The notes: generated by a model from the letters alone, not told the origin. Shown: positions 23,624 through 36,893, numbered from the stretch's first letter. The stretch is DNA of 64,000 nucleotides from Nocardia sp. XZ_19_385 (GCF_015355755.1 NZ_JACVEE010000006.1:231761-295760); one strand, 5' to 3'. Made by a program: numbers and translations.

Positions 23624-26011
23624 ATGGACGACCGCATCGAAGAACTACTCGCGAAGCTCGATCTGCCCGGCAAGCTGCGGCTGATCTCCGGAGCCGGGAT
23701 GTTCCGGCTCGCGGGCGATCCAGCGATCGGGCTGGCCGAGATGCCGGTGTCGGACGGTCCGTCCGGGGTGCGCGGCGAGCACTGGGACGAACGGGACCCC
23801 TCGGTGAGCCTCCCGTCCGGGACCGCGGTGGCGGCGAGCTGGAATCCGGAACTGCTCGGCGAGATCGGCGCGCTCATCGCGCACGAGGCGCGGCGCAAAG
23901 GCGTGTACGCCGTGCTCGGGCCGACCATCAACCTGCACCGATCTCCGCTCGGCGGAAGGCATTTCGAATGCTTCTCCGAAGATCCGGTGCTGACGGCGGA
24001 GATGTCGGCCGCGTATGTCGAAGCGGTGCAGGCACATGGGGTGAGCGCGTGCCCGAAACATTACGTGGCCAACGACTCCGAGACCGACCGCTTCACCGTC
24101 GACGTGCAGGCCGGCGATCGCACCCTGCGTGAGCTGTACCTGTATCCGTTCGAGCGGAGTGTGCAGGCCGGTGCGTGGATGGTCATGGACGCCTACAACT
24201 CGGTCAACGGGATCACCATGACCGAGAACCAGCTGCTCGACGAACCACTCAAGGGCAGTTGGGGTTTCGACGGTGTGGTGGTGTCGGACTGGACCGCGGT
24301 GCGGTCGACCTCCGGCGCGGCACAGGGCACCGATCTCGCGATGCCGGGGCCGCCGATGCTGTGGGGCGCGCCGCTGGAAGAAGCCGTGCGCAGGGGCGAG
24401 GTGCCCGAATCGGCGATCGACGAGAAGGTCCGCCGCATCCTGCGTTTCGCGATGCGGGTCGGCGCGCTCGACGGAGAACCCACGCCCGCACCGGAATTCA
24501 GCGAGCAGGACGCGCGGGAACTCGTGCGCCGGGCCGCGGCCGAGGGAATGGTGCTGGTACACAACGACGGTGTGCTGCCGTTGCGGCCGGACACGAAGGT
24601 CGCCTTGCTCGGGCCGAATGCCGCGCTGCCGCGGTTCATGGGTGGCGGCAGCGCCACCGTCATCCCTACCCACACCTCCACTCCCCTGGAAGGTCTGGAA
24701 GCTGTTCTGCCCGTGACGCATACACCGGGCGTGCGCCTGGAAGAGAAGCTCATCCCGGTGCCGATGGAACTGGTGACCGACCCGGAAACCGGGACCCCGG
24801 GCCTGTCCCTGCGCTATCTGAACGACGGCACGGTGATCGACACCCAGCACCGGACCGCGGGCAATCTCATGTTGTTCGGCGACAAGAAGGCCGCCGAGGC
24901 GAGCACCATCGAAATCCGCGCCCGGCTGCGCGCGGATGTCGCGGGGGACTGGCAGATCGGCGTCGGCACCCTCGGCCAGGCCAGTCTCGAGCTCGACGGC
25001 GAACAGGTGCTGGCGGAGACGATCACCTTCGAGGGCACCGACCCGGTCGGCGCGATCCTGTACCCGCCGCAGCGCTCGGTCACCCGCACGCTTGCCGAAG
25101 GGCAAGAGGTCGACGTCCGCATCACGGTCACCACCCCGCCGGCGATTCCGGGTCTCGGGGTCATCCTCGGGCTCACCTTCGGCGTCACCCGCCCGCAGCG
25201 TTCCGCGGACGAAGAGTTCGCCGCCGCAGTCGAATTGGCGCGCAACTCCGATGTCGCGGTGATCGTGGTCGGCACCACCGAGCAGATCGAATCCGAAGGG
25301 TTCGACCGTACGGATCTGCGGCTGCCCGGCCGCCAAGACGAGTTGGTCGCGGCCGTCGCCGCCGTGAATCCGCGCACGATCGTAGTGGTGAATTCCGGTG
25401 CGCCGGTGGAGTTGCCATGGCGTGACGAGGTGGCCGCAGTGCTGCTGTCCTGGTTTCCCGGACAGGAGTTCGGTGCGGCGCTGGCCGAGGTACTCACCGG
25501 CGCGACCGAACCCGGCGGCCGCCTGCCCACCACCTGGCCGAAGACCATCGACGACGTGCCGGTCCTGAACACCACACCCGATGCCGCGGGCGCGCTCCCC
25601 TACTCCGAAGGCATTCACATCGGATACCGCGCATGGCTGAAAAACGATGTGGTACCGGCCTATCCGTTCGGGCACGGTCTCGGCTACACCAGCTGGACAC
25701 TGAGCGATCTCACCGTCTCCGGCCGCACCGCCACCGTCACCGTCACCAACACCGGTGACCGCGCGGGCAAACAGGTCGTACAGGCCTACCTGTCCCGCGA
25801 GCAGAGCGCCGTCGACCGCCCGGTGCGCTGGCTCGCCGGATTCGCCGGCGCCACAGTCGAACCCGGCGAATCCCGCACGGTCACCATCGAATTACCGCAG
25901 CGCGCCTTCGAACACTGGACCGGCGCGGGCTGGGTCACCGAGCCCGGCTCGTTCACCCTGCACGTCGGCACCTCGGTGGCCGCGCTCCCGCTGACCGCCG
26001 AAATCGCCTGA
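23624..26011 (+). CDS. Glycoside hydrolase family 3 beta-glucosidase-like enzyme
   Basis: A 795-residue GH3 enzyme. The N-terminal barrel shows MPVSDGPSGVRG, the KHYVAND substrate-binding motif (near residue 145) and the nucleophile Asp222 in VVVSDWTAV. A PA14-like insert (about 400-530, DWQIGVGTLGQASLELDGE) sits before the second half of the C-terminal sandwich domain, and a fibronectin-III-like domain closes the protein (VTVTVTNTGDRAGKQVVQAYL). It should remove terminal beta-linked glucose or similar sugars. No signal peptide is seen, so it acts on imported glycosides. The start at 23624 follows GACGGGAC. Probably controlled by the divergent TetR. Confidence 0.92.
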   Translation: MDDRIEELLAKLDLPGKLRLISGAGMFRLAGDPAIGLAEMPVSDGPSGVRGEHWDERDPSVSLPSGTAVAASWNPELLGEIGALIAHEARRKGVYAVLGPTINLHRSPLGGRHFECFSEDPVLTAEMSAAYVEAVQAHGVSACPKHYVANDSETDRFTVDVQAGDRTLRELYLYPFERSVQAGAWMVMDAYNSVNGITMTENQLLDEPLKGSWGFDGVVVSDWTAVRSTSGAAQGTDLAMPGPPMLWGAPLEEAVRRGEVPESAIDEKVRRILRFAMRVGALDGEPTPAPEFSEQDARELVRRAAAEGMVLVHNDGVLPLRPDTKVALLGPNAALPRFMGGGSATVIPTHTSTPLEGLEAVLPVTHTPGVRLEEKLIPVPMELVTDPETGTPGLSLRYLNDGTVIDTQHRTAGNLMLFGDKKAAEASTIEIRARLRADVAGDWQIGVGTLGQASLELDGEQVLAETITFEGTDPVGAILYPPQRSVTRTLAEGQEVDVRITVTTPPAIPGLGVILGLTFGVTRPQRSADEEFAAAVELARNSDVAVIVVGTTEQIESEGFDRTDLRLPGRQDELVAAVAAVNPRTIVVVNSGAPVELPWRDEVAAVLLSWFPGQEFGAALAEVLTGATEPGGRLPTTWPKTIDDVPVLNTTPDAAGALPYSEGIHIGYRAWLKNDVVPAYPFGHGLGYTSWTLSDLTVSGRTATVTVTNTGDRAGKQVVQAYLSREQSAVDRPVRWLAGFAGATVEPGESRTVTIELPQRAFEHWTGAGWVTEPGSFTLHVGTSVAALPLTAEIA

Positions 26012-26016
26012 GCCCG

Positions 26017-28047
26017 CTACAAGGTGACTCGCTGGTCCGGCGGCAGCCACATCTTGTCACCTTCCACGACCCCGAAGGTCTCGTAGAAGTCGGCAAGATT
26101 GCGCACCGTCTGGTTGCACCGGAACTCGGCGGGTGAATGCGGATCGCTGGCCAGCTGCGCTTCCAGGGCCTGGGTCGTGGTCTTGGTTCGCCAAGTGCGG
26201 CCCCAGGATTCGAAGACCGAGCGCAAGGCCGGATCGGAGCCATCCCGCCCCGCGGCCAAACGGACAGCGGCCAAGGCGATCTGCAAGCCGTGCAGGTCGG
26301 CGAGGTTCTCGCCCACGGTGAGCGCGCCGTTCACGTGCTGGCTCGGGGACAGGCCGGTCGGCACGAGCGCGTCGTACTGTTCGATGAGCTGCTTGGTTTT
26401 CGCGTCGAAGGCGGCGCGATCCTCCGGCGTCCACCAATCGTGCAGGTTCCCGTCGCCGTCGTAGCGAAAGCCCTGATCGTCGAACCCGTGTCCGATCTCG
26501 TGGCCGATCACCGCGCCGCCGGCGCCGTAGTTCACCGCCGGTGCGGCGTCCTTGTCGAAGAACGGCGGCTGCAGAATCGCTGCGGGGAACACGATTTCGT
26601 TGGCGTTCGGATTGTAGTAGGCGTTCACCGTCTGCGGCGGCATCTCCCACTCGGCTTTGTCGACCGGCCTGCCGAGCCGGTCGAACATTCGCCTCTCACG
26701 GAAAGTGGTTGCGGCGCGCAGGGATTCGATCAGCTTGCCGCGAGTGATCGTCAAAGCCGAATAGTCCGGCCACTTGTCGGGGTACCCGAGTTTGGTGGTG
26801 ATCTTGTTCAGCTTCACCACGGCGGCGGCCCGGGTGGCCGGCGACATCCACGTCGAGTTCTCGAAATCGGCGCGGTAGGCCGCCAGCAGATCGCTCACCA
26901 TGTCCTGCACCCGCTGCTTGGCCTCGGCCGGGAAATAGCTGGCCACGTACACTTTTCCGAGCTGGTCACCGAGGTACTCGTTGACCGCTCCGAGCGCGGT
27001 CTTCCACCGTTCCGGCTGCTGCTGCAGACCCTCCATCACCGTGCCCCAGAAGTCGAAGCGGGCATCGGCGATCTCGGCCGGCAGGTACTGCGCGAAGGTG
27101 CGCACCAGTCCGAGCTTCAAATAGTCACGCCACGAGGCGATGTCGACGTCCTGCCAGAGTTGCGCGGCGCCGGTCGCGAACGACGGTTCGCGCACGACCA
27201 CCTGTGCGAACAGGTCCTTGGGCCGGTCGGTACGACCTGACAGCCACCGGTCCCATTCGAAACCCGGTGCGGTCCGGGTGAATTCGGTCCAGCTGCTCGG
27301 GTTGTAGGTGGCGTTCGGGTCGCGCTCGCGCACGTCGTCCCAGAACAGCGCGGCGATACGGGTTTCCAGATCCAGCACGCGGTGCGCCAACGGGATCGGG
27401 TCGGTGAAACCGGCTCCGGTGGAGATGCGTTCGAGGAACGTGCGATAGGCGGCGAGCTTTTCGGCGGCCTCGGGTTCGCGGTAGTACTCCTCGTCGAGTC
27501 CGATCCCGGACTGCGCGATCGTAGGCACGTAGGCGGCGGAGTTCTTCGGGTCGGGAGCGACTTCCAGCCCGATCAGCCCGTCCATCGGCAGCGCGCCCAT
27601 CACCTCGGCCAGATCGGCTTTCGACCCGGCGGCGTCGATGCGAGCGAACAAGTCCGTCAGCGGCGTCAGGCCCTGCTCATCGATGGCGCGGGTGTCCATG
27701 ACGGCGTCGTAGAGGTCGCGCACCTGCTGACCCTCGGTGCCCGCCTTCGGGTTTCGAATATCGTCGATCAGGTCGCGCAGCTGATTCTCGGTGCGGTCCG
27801 ACACCTCGGCGAAGGTGCCGAAGGAGACCTTGTCCGGTGGCAGTTGATAGTCGTCGAGCCATCGCCCGTTGACGTACCGGTACAGGTCGTCCTGCGGTTC
27901 GACGCGGGGATCCGAGCCCGCCATGTCGGGGGCGGCGAGGCGTTTCGGTGCCTGGGTCCGCTCGCAGGCGGCCAGCGCGGGCAACAAACCGAGCCCGATC
28001 AGGAAGCTGCGACGGTCGAGATCGGACAAACGCCCGGACGTGTTCAC
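26017..28047 (-). CDS. M13 (neprilysin/PepO-type) zinc metallopeptidase, Tat lipoprotein
   Basis: A 676-residue M13 peptidase. The zinc site is VIGHEIGHGFDD (near residue 515) and the third ligand is in GENLADLHG; NAYYNPNANEIVFPA is the substrate-binding motif of the family. The N-terminus has twin arginines (DRRSFLIGLG, residues 11-20) and a lipobox LAAC with Cys28, so it is likely a Tat-exported lipoprotein that cuts oligopeptides on the cell surface. The GTG at 28047 has GAAGGAG at ideal distance and was preferred over an upstream ATG. Confidence 0.92.
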   Translation of the reverse strand: MNTSGRLSDLDRRSFLIGLGLLPALAACERTQAPKRLAAPDMAGSDPRVEPQDDLYRYVNGRWLDDYQLPPDKVSFGTFAEVSDRTENQLRDLIDDIRNPKAGTEGQQVRDLYDAVMDTRAIDEQGLTPLTDLFARIDAAGSKADLAEVMGALPMDGLIGLEVAPDPKNSAAYVPTIAQSGIGLDEEYYREPEAAEKLAAYRTFLERISTGAGFTDPIPLAHRVLDLETRIAALFWDDVRERDPNATYNPSSWTEFTRTAPGFEWDRWLSGRTDRPKDLFAQVVVREPSFATGAAQLWQDVDIASWRDYLKLGLVRTFAQYLPAEIADARFDFWGTVMEGLQQQPERWKTALGAVNEYLGDQLGKVYVASYFPAEAKQRVQDMVSDLLAAYRADFENSTWMSPATRAAAVVKLNKITTKLGYPDKWPDYSALTITRGKLIESLRAATTFRERRMFDRLGRPVDKAEWEMPPQTVNAYYNPNANEIVFPAAILQPPFFDKDAAPAVNYGAGGAVIGHEIGHGFDDQGFRYDGDGNLHDWWTPEDRAAFDAKTKQLIEQYDALVPTGLSPSQHVNGALTVGENLADLHGLQIALAAVRLAAGRDGSDPALRSVFESWGRTWRTKTTTQALEAQLASDPHSPAEFRCNQTVRNLADFYETFGVVEGDKMWLPPDQRVTL

Positions 28048-28153
28048 GGAACTCCTTCGGCAGACGATGTGCACTGCGGGAACTGCCTCGAACGGGCGCC
28101 GACGTTACCGGCCCGGGCAGCCCCGCGACCGAACCGGGTCCGCGGCGCGACCG

Positions 28154-28780
28154 TCAGGATGCCTGGGCGGCCACCCGAATGCCGAACGCGACAAGCATGG
28201 CTCCCATGGCGGTGTCGATCGCCCGCCGCACCGCCGGCCGCGCCAGAACCCCGCGCACCGCATTCACGACATTCGCCAGCACTGTGAACCAAACCAGGCC
28301 CACCACAGCCGAAATCACCCCGAGCGTCAGGGTGTCCAACGCCGAGGGCGCCTCCGGCACGAACTGCGGAAGCAGCGCCAGAAAGAACACCGCCACCTTG
28401 GGATTGAGCAAATTCGTCAGCAGCCCCTGCCGGAACGCCGCCCACGCACTCGGCCCCGACGCCCCTGCCTCCGCCTCCACCTCGTACTCCCCCCGCCGAG
28501 CCGCCAACAGCGCCCGCACCCCCAGCAGCATCAAATACCCCGCCCCCACCAACTTCACGACGGTGAACGCCACCGCCGAAGCGGCAAGCAGCCCCGCAAC
28601 CCCCACCGCACTAACCACCGACCAGACGAACACCCCAGCGGCAATCCCCGCCGCACAAGCCATCCCGGCCCGCCGCCCCGACAACGCCGCACTCCGCGTC
28701 ACGATCACAAAATCCGGCCCCGGCGACATAGCCGCCACCAGAGTCACGCCACCCAACGCCACCATCTGAGCTGTAGACAT
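28154..28780 (-). CDS. LysE/RhtB family amino-acid exporter
   Basis: A 208-residue membrane protein with six hydrophobic segments and the family signature LVAAMSPGPDFVIVTRSA near the N-terminus; LLTNLLNPKVAVFFLALLPQF is the conserved central region. It probably exports an amino acid or derivative. The ATG at 28780 (MSTAQMVALGG) is the family start. It is upstream of the M13 peptidase on the same strand with 106 bases between them, so peptide cleavage and amino-acid export might be linked. Confidence 0.88.
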   Translation of the reverse strand: MSTAQMVALGGVTLVAAMSPGPDFVIVTRSAALSGRRAGMACAAGIAAGVFVWSVVSAVGVAGLLAASAVAFTVVKLVGAGYLMLLGVRALLAARRGEYEVEAEAGASGPSAWAAFRQGLLTNLLNPKVAVFFLALLPQFVPEAPSALDTLTLGVISAVVGLVWFTVLANVVNAVRGVLARPAVRRAIDTAMGAMLVAFGIRVAAQAS

Positions 28781-28966
28781 CACCGGCCCAGCGTACGAGG
28801 AACAGCCACTCTGATCACCCCGAAATATTCCACCCACACAGCTCTACCGAGTCCCAGGGTGGTCCGTCTGAATTCGTGGGCAATGCAAGGGTTCTCAACC
28901 GAGATGCGCTGGCCCCGTTGACAAACCTACCGGACTGCCCAATCCCCTCCGGCGCTCATGCTTGGA

Positions 28967-29026
28967 TCCACGGGAGTCAAATCGGGGCTATCTGATCATG
29001 AAAGGCCCCGATATGACTCCCGTGGA
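28967..29026. repeat. 22-base near-perfect inverted repeat across the cinA stop codon
   Basis: The arm at 28967-28988 and its inverted partner at 29005-29026 match at 21 of 22 positions around a 16-base loop. The right arm encodes the last CinA residues (PRESYRGL) and the loop contains the stop codon. As RNA this would be a very stable hairpin at the gene end, so it may act as a terminator or a 3' stability element; no T-tract follows. The unusual C-terminal tail of CinA may have come from this element. Confidence 0.7.
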
Positions 29027-29505
29027 ATCGGCGAGGTGGTGGCCCAGTTGCGGGCTTTTGCAGCAGCCAGGAGGAGGTCCAGGGCGTGGGTGATGGTTTG
29101 GTTGAGGACTTCCTCGGGTTTGCCGTCGAACTGGTGGTGGGTGGCGGTGGTTTCGGCTGGGGTGGAGACTGCGAACCAGACCGAGCCCGGGGGCTCGCCG
29201 TCTTGGGGGTCGGGGCCGCCGGCGCCGGTGACGGCTACCGCGAGGGTGGCGTCGAGCAGGGTGCGGGCGCCGTCGGCCATGGCCTTGGCGGCGGGCTCGG
29301 AGACTACTGGGCCCAGAGGGACTTTCAGTAGGTCGTGTTTGACGGTGCGGGAGTAGGCGACGATGCCGCCGCGGAACCAGTCACCGGAGTCGGGGGCCGC
29401 GCCGAGGGCTGCGGCCAAGTTGCCCGCGGTCAGGGATTCCGCGACGGCGACGGTCAGGTCGCTGTCGGCGGCGAGGGCGGCGAGTTGCTCGGTCACTGCG
29501 TTCAA
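28996..29505 (-). CDS. cinA: CinA C-terminal-domain protein (nicotinamide-nucleotide amidase family)
   Basis: A 169-residue protein corresponding to the CinA_C domain alone. It begins with LTVAVAESLTAGNLAAALG and has WFRGGIVAYSRTVKHDLLKV and AVAVTGAGGPDPQDGEPPGSVW, the family hallmarks. Such proteins deamidate nicotinamide mononucleotide in NAD recycling. The start is a TTG at 29505 with GGGGAGG four bases upstream. The last dozen residues form part of a large DNA inverted repeat and look like an addition to the domain. Confidence 0.87.
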   Translation of the reverse strand: MNAVTEQLAALAADSDLTVAVAESLTAGNLAAALGAAPDSGDWFRGGIVAYSRTVKHDLLKVPLGPVVSEPAAKAMADGARTLLDATLAVAVTGAGGPDPQDGEPPGSVWFAVSTPAETTATHHQFDGKPEEVLNQTITHALDLLLAAAKARNWATTSPIPRESYRGLS

Positions 29506-29524
29506 CGAACCTCCCCTGGTCTGC

Positions 29525-29851
29525 CTACTTGCCGAGGGCGTCGGCGAGTTGTCCCTTGCTCATCGTGGAGCGGCCCTTGATGTTGCGCTTCTTGGCTTCG
29601 TTGTAGAGCTGGTCGCGGGTCGGGCCCTTGGGCCGGTTGGTGCCGGACCGCTGGCCGCCGCGCTGCTGGGGCGATTTGTCGCGAATCGAGGTTCGGCTCG
29701 CGGTCTTGGATTCACCGGATTGGGCGCGGTTCTTGTTCACCGTACGGGCGGCGATCTCCTTGGCGCGTTTGGTGCTGGCGCCGCGGTCCTCCTGCGAATC
29801 CTTGATGTGCTCGTACTGCCGTTCGCGCTTGTTACTCCATACCTTCGGCAT
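29525..29851 (-). CDS. Small basic protein with Rho N-terminal (SAP-like) motif
   Basis: A 108-residue, strongly basic protein. The N-terminal part MPKVWSNKRERQYEHIKDS and KRAKEIAARTVNKNRA are typical of the actinobacterial plasmid-stabilisation-like family, and the C-terminus (TRDQLYNEAKKRNIKGRSTM then SKGQLADALG) is a Rho_N helix-extended-loop-helix, which usually binds nucleic acid. The exact role is unknown; relatives are often stress- or competence-associated. AAAGGAGGTG makes the ATG at 29851 secure. Confidence 0.85.
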   Translation of the reverse strand: MPKVWSNKRERQYEHIKDSQEDRGASTKRAKEIAARTVNKNRAQSGESKTASRTSIRDKSPQQRGGQRSGTNRPKGPTRDQLYNEAKKRNIKGRSTMSKGQLADALGK

Positions 29852-29905
29852 GGTCACACCTCCTTTACGGCAGGCGAGTACCCCGGCATCGGCCGAGCTA
29901 ACGTC

Positions 29906-33727
<3,822 letters not shown>

Positions 33728-33867
33728 TACTCACCCTCCTCAGGTGACACCGTCGTCACCCGCCCCCCATTCTGAGGGCAACCGCCGCCAGATGGCCACC
33801 CACCCATCTGAGCCACCCCCGACCTGTGCCATTACCCGCTCAGGGCTGCTCCTGCCGGTATGACGGG

Positions 33868-34236
33868 TCAGCGGCTGGTGGTGGTCTCGGCGCGGCCCGC
33901 GGCGAGGATCCGTTCGAGATCGTCCGGGATCGGCATCGGAGTCATGATGCCGACAGTGGCGCGGCCGGTGTTGCCGACCGGGACGCGACCGAGTGACGAG
34001 GCGAGGCCTGCGCCGGTCAGGCGAACGACCTGGCCCAGGGCTTCCCGGCGATCCCGGCAGCGCAGGGCCAGGCGCAGCATGTGCCAGTGCGAGCGGGTGT
34101 GCGGCCACGGCCAGCCCTGCGAAAGGATGTGCGCGCGTTCGAGGGCATGCCACATGGTGTCGAGATCGTTTGCGATGGTGGCCGATCGCAGTTCGGCTTC
34201 GAAGGCGGCACGGACGGTGGGCGGCATAGGAGCCAC
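33868..34236 (-). CDS. DUF3703 family protein
   Basis: A 122-residue protein of DUF3703: FEAELRSATIANDLDTMWHA, LERAHILSQGWPWPHTRSHW and the terminal GNTGRATVGIMTPMPIPDDL match the family. It looks all-helical in the first part. The function is unknown. The GTG at 34236 has GGAGG five bases upstream. It lies between the AraC regulator and the carboxylic acid reductase, all on the minus strand, with about 140 bases before the reductase. Confidence 0.82.
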   Translation of the reverse strand: MAPMPPTVRAAFEAELRSATIANDLDTMWHALERAHILSQGWPWPHTRSHWHMLRLALRCRDRREALGQVVRLTGAGLASSLGRVPVGNTGRATVGIMTPMPIPDDLERILAAGRAETTTSR

Positions 34237-34325
34237 GATTCCTCCAAGAACTCGATGGTTTACTCACCCAGCATCGAGCACCGCCGCATCGGCCTACTTG
34301 AACAAACCTGCTGCGATCGTCCCGG

Positions 34326-35468
34326 CTATTGGATGGTCAGCGGTAGCTCGTCAACCCAGTGGATTGCGGCAAAATCCGAGGGCCGGGCTCCGAACATGCG
34401 GCGGCACACGCGATTCAGATGGGCGCTGTCAGAGAATCCGGCGCCGTGGGCCACGGCGGTCAGAGACTGACCAGTGGCAGACAGTTCCACAGCCCGCTGC
34501 AAGCGCAGCCACCGGATATAGGGGCGCACCGGAAGTCCGAGCTCAGCCGAAAACACGTGGGCCAAGCGGCTTTCCGACAGATGCACTGCGCGCGCCAGAT
34601 CGCGGAAGCGTATCGGGCCCGCGTCCAGCATGCCTGGAAGCATGGTAAGTAGTCGCGTCACAGCCGGATGTCGTTGCACGACAGCTCCGTTCGCCACTTC
34701 TGCTCCGCTCGGCAGCGCCGCACCGTCGAGCACCACAGCTCCATCCGGCACGGCAACCGCATCCGGAACAGCGGTCGCATCCCGCACGACCACGCCGCCT
34801 GGCCCCGCAGCACGATCAAGAACCGCCTCACCATCCAGCGGAGCAGCTCCACCTGTAACCACAGCTCCACCGGGTTCGACCGCACCGTCTGGCACGACAA
34901 CACCGCCGAGCACGGCAACGTCACCCAGCACGACGACTCCCACCGGCGCTACATCTCCGTGTGGCAGCCAGCCGGTTCCATGCCCGTGCCGAACAGCGGC
35001 GCGCACCCAGCAGCGCACTATCTCACGCGTTCTATCCGACGCAGCGTCGAGCGGATCTCGTTCCGCCGCAATCAGATCCGCATCGCGGCCGTACAACCAG
35101 CCGCTCGCTGGGCCTACACCGAGCTTCCGCGCGGCGTCCACCCAATCCGCGACCGTGTCGCCGAGCAGCGGTATCGCCGCCAGGGCGGCACCGGCGGTCG
35201 ACTCGGGATCGAAGTGCATCAGCAGTCCGTCGGCTGTGCCACGCAGGATTGTGTGCGGCACATCTACCGGGATAATCGCTGCGCGGCAAGACAATTGGTT
35301 GCCGGAGCGGTCGCCGAGCACGATATCGGCATCGCGGCTGAGCAGGACCTGCACGGTGTGGTGGGCGTGCAGGTCCGCTCGGCCGATCGCGCCGGATATC
35401 AGAAGCAGGCCGGGCCGCATTATTGCGGTGGCGCGCCACTGGTGCGGGGGTCCGGCGGGGTCTGGCAC
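34326..35468 (-). CDS. AraC family regulator with an inserted hexapeptide-repeat segment
   Basis: A 380-residue AraC regulator. The N-terminal cupin-like sensor (HAHHTVQVLLSRDADIVLGD) and the C-terminal AraC domain (about 285-370; FRDLARAVHLSESRLAHVFS and QSLTAVAHGAGFSDSAHLNR) are normal. Between them, residues 172-263 consist of about fifteen six-residue units of the type GAVVxD or GVVVPD, encoded by an 18-base period. Without this insert the protein would have a normal size of about 290. The GTG at 35468 follows seven bases after the der stop; an ATG at 35420 is an alternative. It may regulate downstream DUF3703 and reductase genes. Confidence 0.83.
   Translation of the reverse strand: MPDPAGPPHQWRATAIMRPGLLLISGAIGRADLHAHHTVQVLLSRDADIVLGDRSGNQLSCRAAIIPVDVPHTILRGTADGLLMHFDPESTAGAALAAIPLLGDTVADWVDAARKLGVGPASGWLYGRDADLIAAERDPLDAASDRTREIVRCWVRAAVRHGHGTGWLPHGDVAPVGVVVLGDVAVLGGVVVPDGAVEPGGAVVTGGAAPLDGEAVLDRAAGPGGVVVRDATAVPDAVAVPDGAVVLDGAALPSGAEVANGAVVQRHPAVTRLLTMLPGMLDAGPIRFRDLARAVHLSESRLAHVFSAELGLPVRPYIRWLRLQRAVELSATGQSLTAVAHGAGFSDSAHLNRVCRRMFGARPSDFAAIHWVDELPLTIQ
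34680..34955. repeat. 18-base-period repeats inside the AraC-family gene
   Basis: About fifteen degenerate 18-base units, each coding a hexapeptide with consensus G-A-V-V-x-D/G, joined without gaps (for example VVVPDG, AVVTGG, AVAVPD, AVVLDG). The period is exact over about 276 bases. The peptide pattern resembles left-handed beta-helix hexads, yet the location between the two domains of a regulator points to tandem DNA expansion. Confidence 0.8.
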
Positions 35469-35474
35469 CGTCGG

Positions 35475-36893
35475 TTATTTCTTGTTGCGGTCCCGCTTTT
35501 CGCGGATACGCACCGAGATGCGCACCGGTGAACCGTCGAATCCGAATTCCTCACGCAGGCGGCGTTCCAGGAAGCGGCGGTAGCCGGCCTCGAGGAATCC
35601 GGTGGTGAAGAGGACGAAGGTCGGCGGGCGCGTGGATGCCTGGGTGGCGAACATGACGCGGGGCAGGCGGCCGCCGCGCATCGGCGGCGGGGTGGCCGCG
35701 ATGACTTCCTTGAGCCAGTTGTTCAACCGGCCTGTCGGAATGCGCTTGTCCCAGGATTCCAACGCGGTTTCCATGGCGGGAACCAGCTTCTGGACGGCGC
35801 GGCCGGTCTGCGCGGAGATGTTGACCCGCCCGGCCCACGGCACGCGGACCAGGTCGCGGTCGATTTCCTTCTCCAGCTGGAGCCGCCGGTCCTCGTCGAC
35901 CAGATCCCACTTGTTGAACGCCAGCACGAGCGCGCGACCGGAGTCGGCGACCATGCTGATGACGCGCAGATCCTGTTCGGTCATCGGCTGCGAGGCGTCG
36001 ATCAGCATGATCGCGACCTCGGAAGCCTCCAGCGCCGACTTGGTGCGCAGCGAAGCGTAGAACTCCATGCCGCTGGCATGGGAGACCTTGCGGCGCAGGC
36101 CGGCGGTGTCGACGAACTTCCAGATCTTGCCGCCCAAATCGACGAGCGAGTCGACCGGATCGACGGTGGTGCCCGCGACATCGTGGACCACCGACCGCTC
36201 GTCACCGGCCAGCTTGTTCAGCAAACTGGACTTGCCGACGTTCGGCTTCCCGACGAGCGCGACGCGCCGCGGGCCTTGGCCACCGGTGCCTTCGCGCGGG
36301 GTTTCCGGCAGCACGGCCAGCACATCGTCGAGCAGGTCACCGGTACCACGGCCGTGCGCGGCCGAAACCATGCGCGGCTCACCGAGCCCCAGCGACCACA
36401 GCGTCGCGGCCTCGGCCTCGACACGCTGATCGTCGACCTTGTTCGCGACCAGGATCACCGGAATCTTGGAGCGCCGCAGCTTCTTCACCGCCGCCTCGTC
36501 GGTGGCCGTGGCCCCGACGGTGGCGTCGACGACGAGCAGAATCGCGTCGGCGGTGTCCATCGCCACCCCGGCCTGCCGGGCCACCGACTGCTGCAACCCC
36601 TTGGCGTCGGGTTCCCAGCCGCCGGTGTCCTGCACGAAGAAGCGGCGGCCGGACCAGGTCGCCTCATAGGAGATGCGGTCGCGGGTGACGCCGGGGATGT
36701 CCTCGACGACCGCTTCGCGACGGCCGAGGATGCGGTTCACCAGCGTGGATTTACCGACATTCGGGCGTCCGACGACGGCGACGGTCGGCATGGCGACATA
36801 TTCTTCGCCGTCCTCCTCACCGTCGAGACCGATGGCCTCCCAATCGGTTTCGTCGCTCCAAACACCGTCACCGGCAATAATGTCTTCCGTCAC
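35475..36893 (-). CDS. der: GTPase Der (EngA)
   Basis: A 472-residue double GTPase needed for 50S ribosome assembly. G1 motifs are GRPNVGKS (42-49) and GKPNVGKS (215-222); DTGGW and DTAGLRRK are the G3 motifs; NKVD and NKWD are the G4 motifs; the C-terminal KH-like domain ends [15 protein letters not shown]. The first 35 residues are an acidic actinobacterial extension. The GTG start overlaps the cmk stop by four bases, so translation is probably coupled. It corresponds to M. tuberculosis Rv1713. Confidence 0.97.
   Translation of the reverse strand: MTEDIIAGDGVWSDETDWEAIGLDGEEDGEEYVAMPTVAVVGRPNVGKSTLVNRILGRREAVVEDIPGVTRDRISYEATWSGRRFFVQDTGGWEPDAKGLQQSVARQAGVAMDTADAILLVVDATVGATATDEAAVKKLRRSKIPVILVANKVDDQRVEAEAATLWSLGLGEPRMVSAAHGRGTGDLLDDVLAVLPETPREGTGGQGPRRVALVGKPNVGKSSLLNKLAGDERSVVHDVAGTTVDPVDSLVDLGGKIWKFVDTAGLRRKVSHASGMEFYASLRTKSALEASEVAIMLIDASQPMTEQDLRVISMVADSGRALVLAFNKWDLVDEDRRLQLEKEIDRDLVRVPWAGRVNISAQTGRAVQKLVPAMETALESWDKRIPTGRLNNWLKEVIAATPPPMRGGRLPRVMFATQASTRPPTFVLFTTGFLEAGYRRFLERRLREEFGFDGSPVRISVRIREKRDRNKK

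Noticed and set aside
34326..35468. Membership of the AraC gene in the der operon
   Set aside because: Only seven bases separate them, but AraC regulators are not part of this conserved operon; co-transcription is possible but not assumed.
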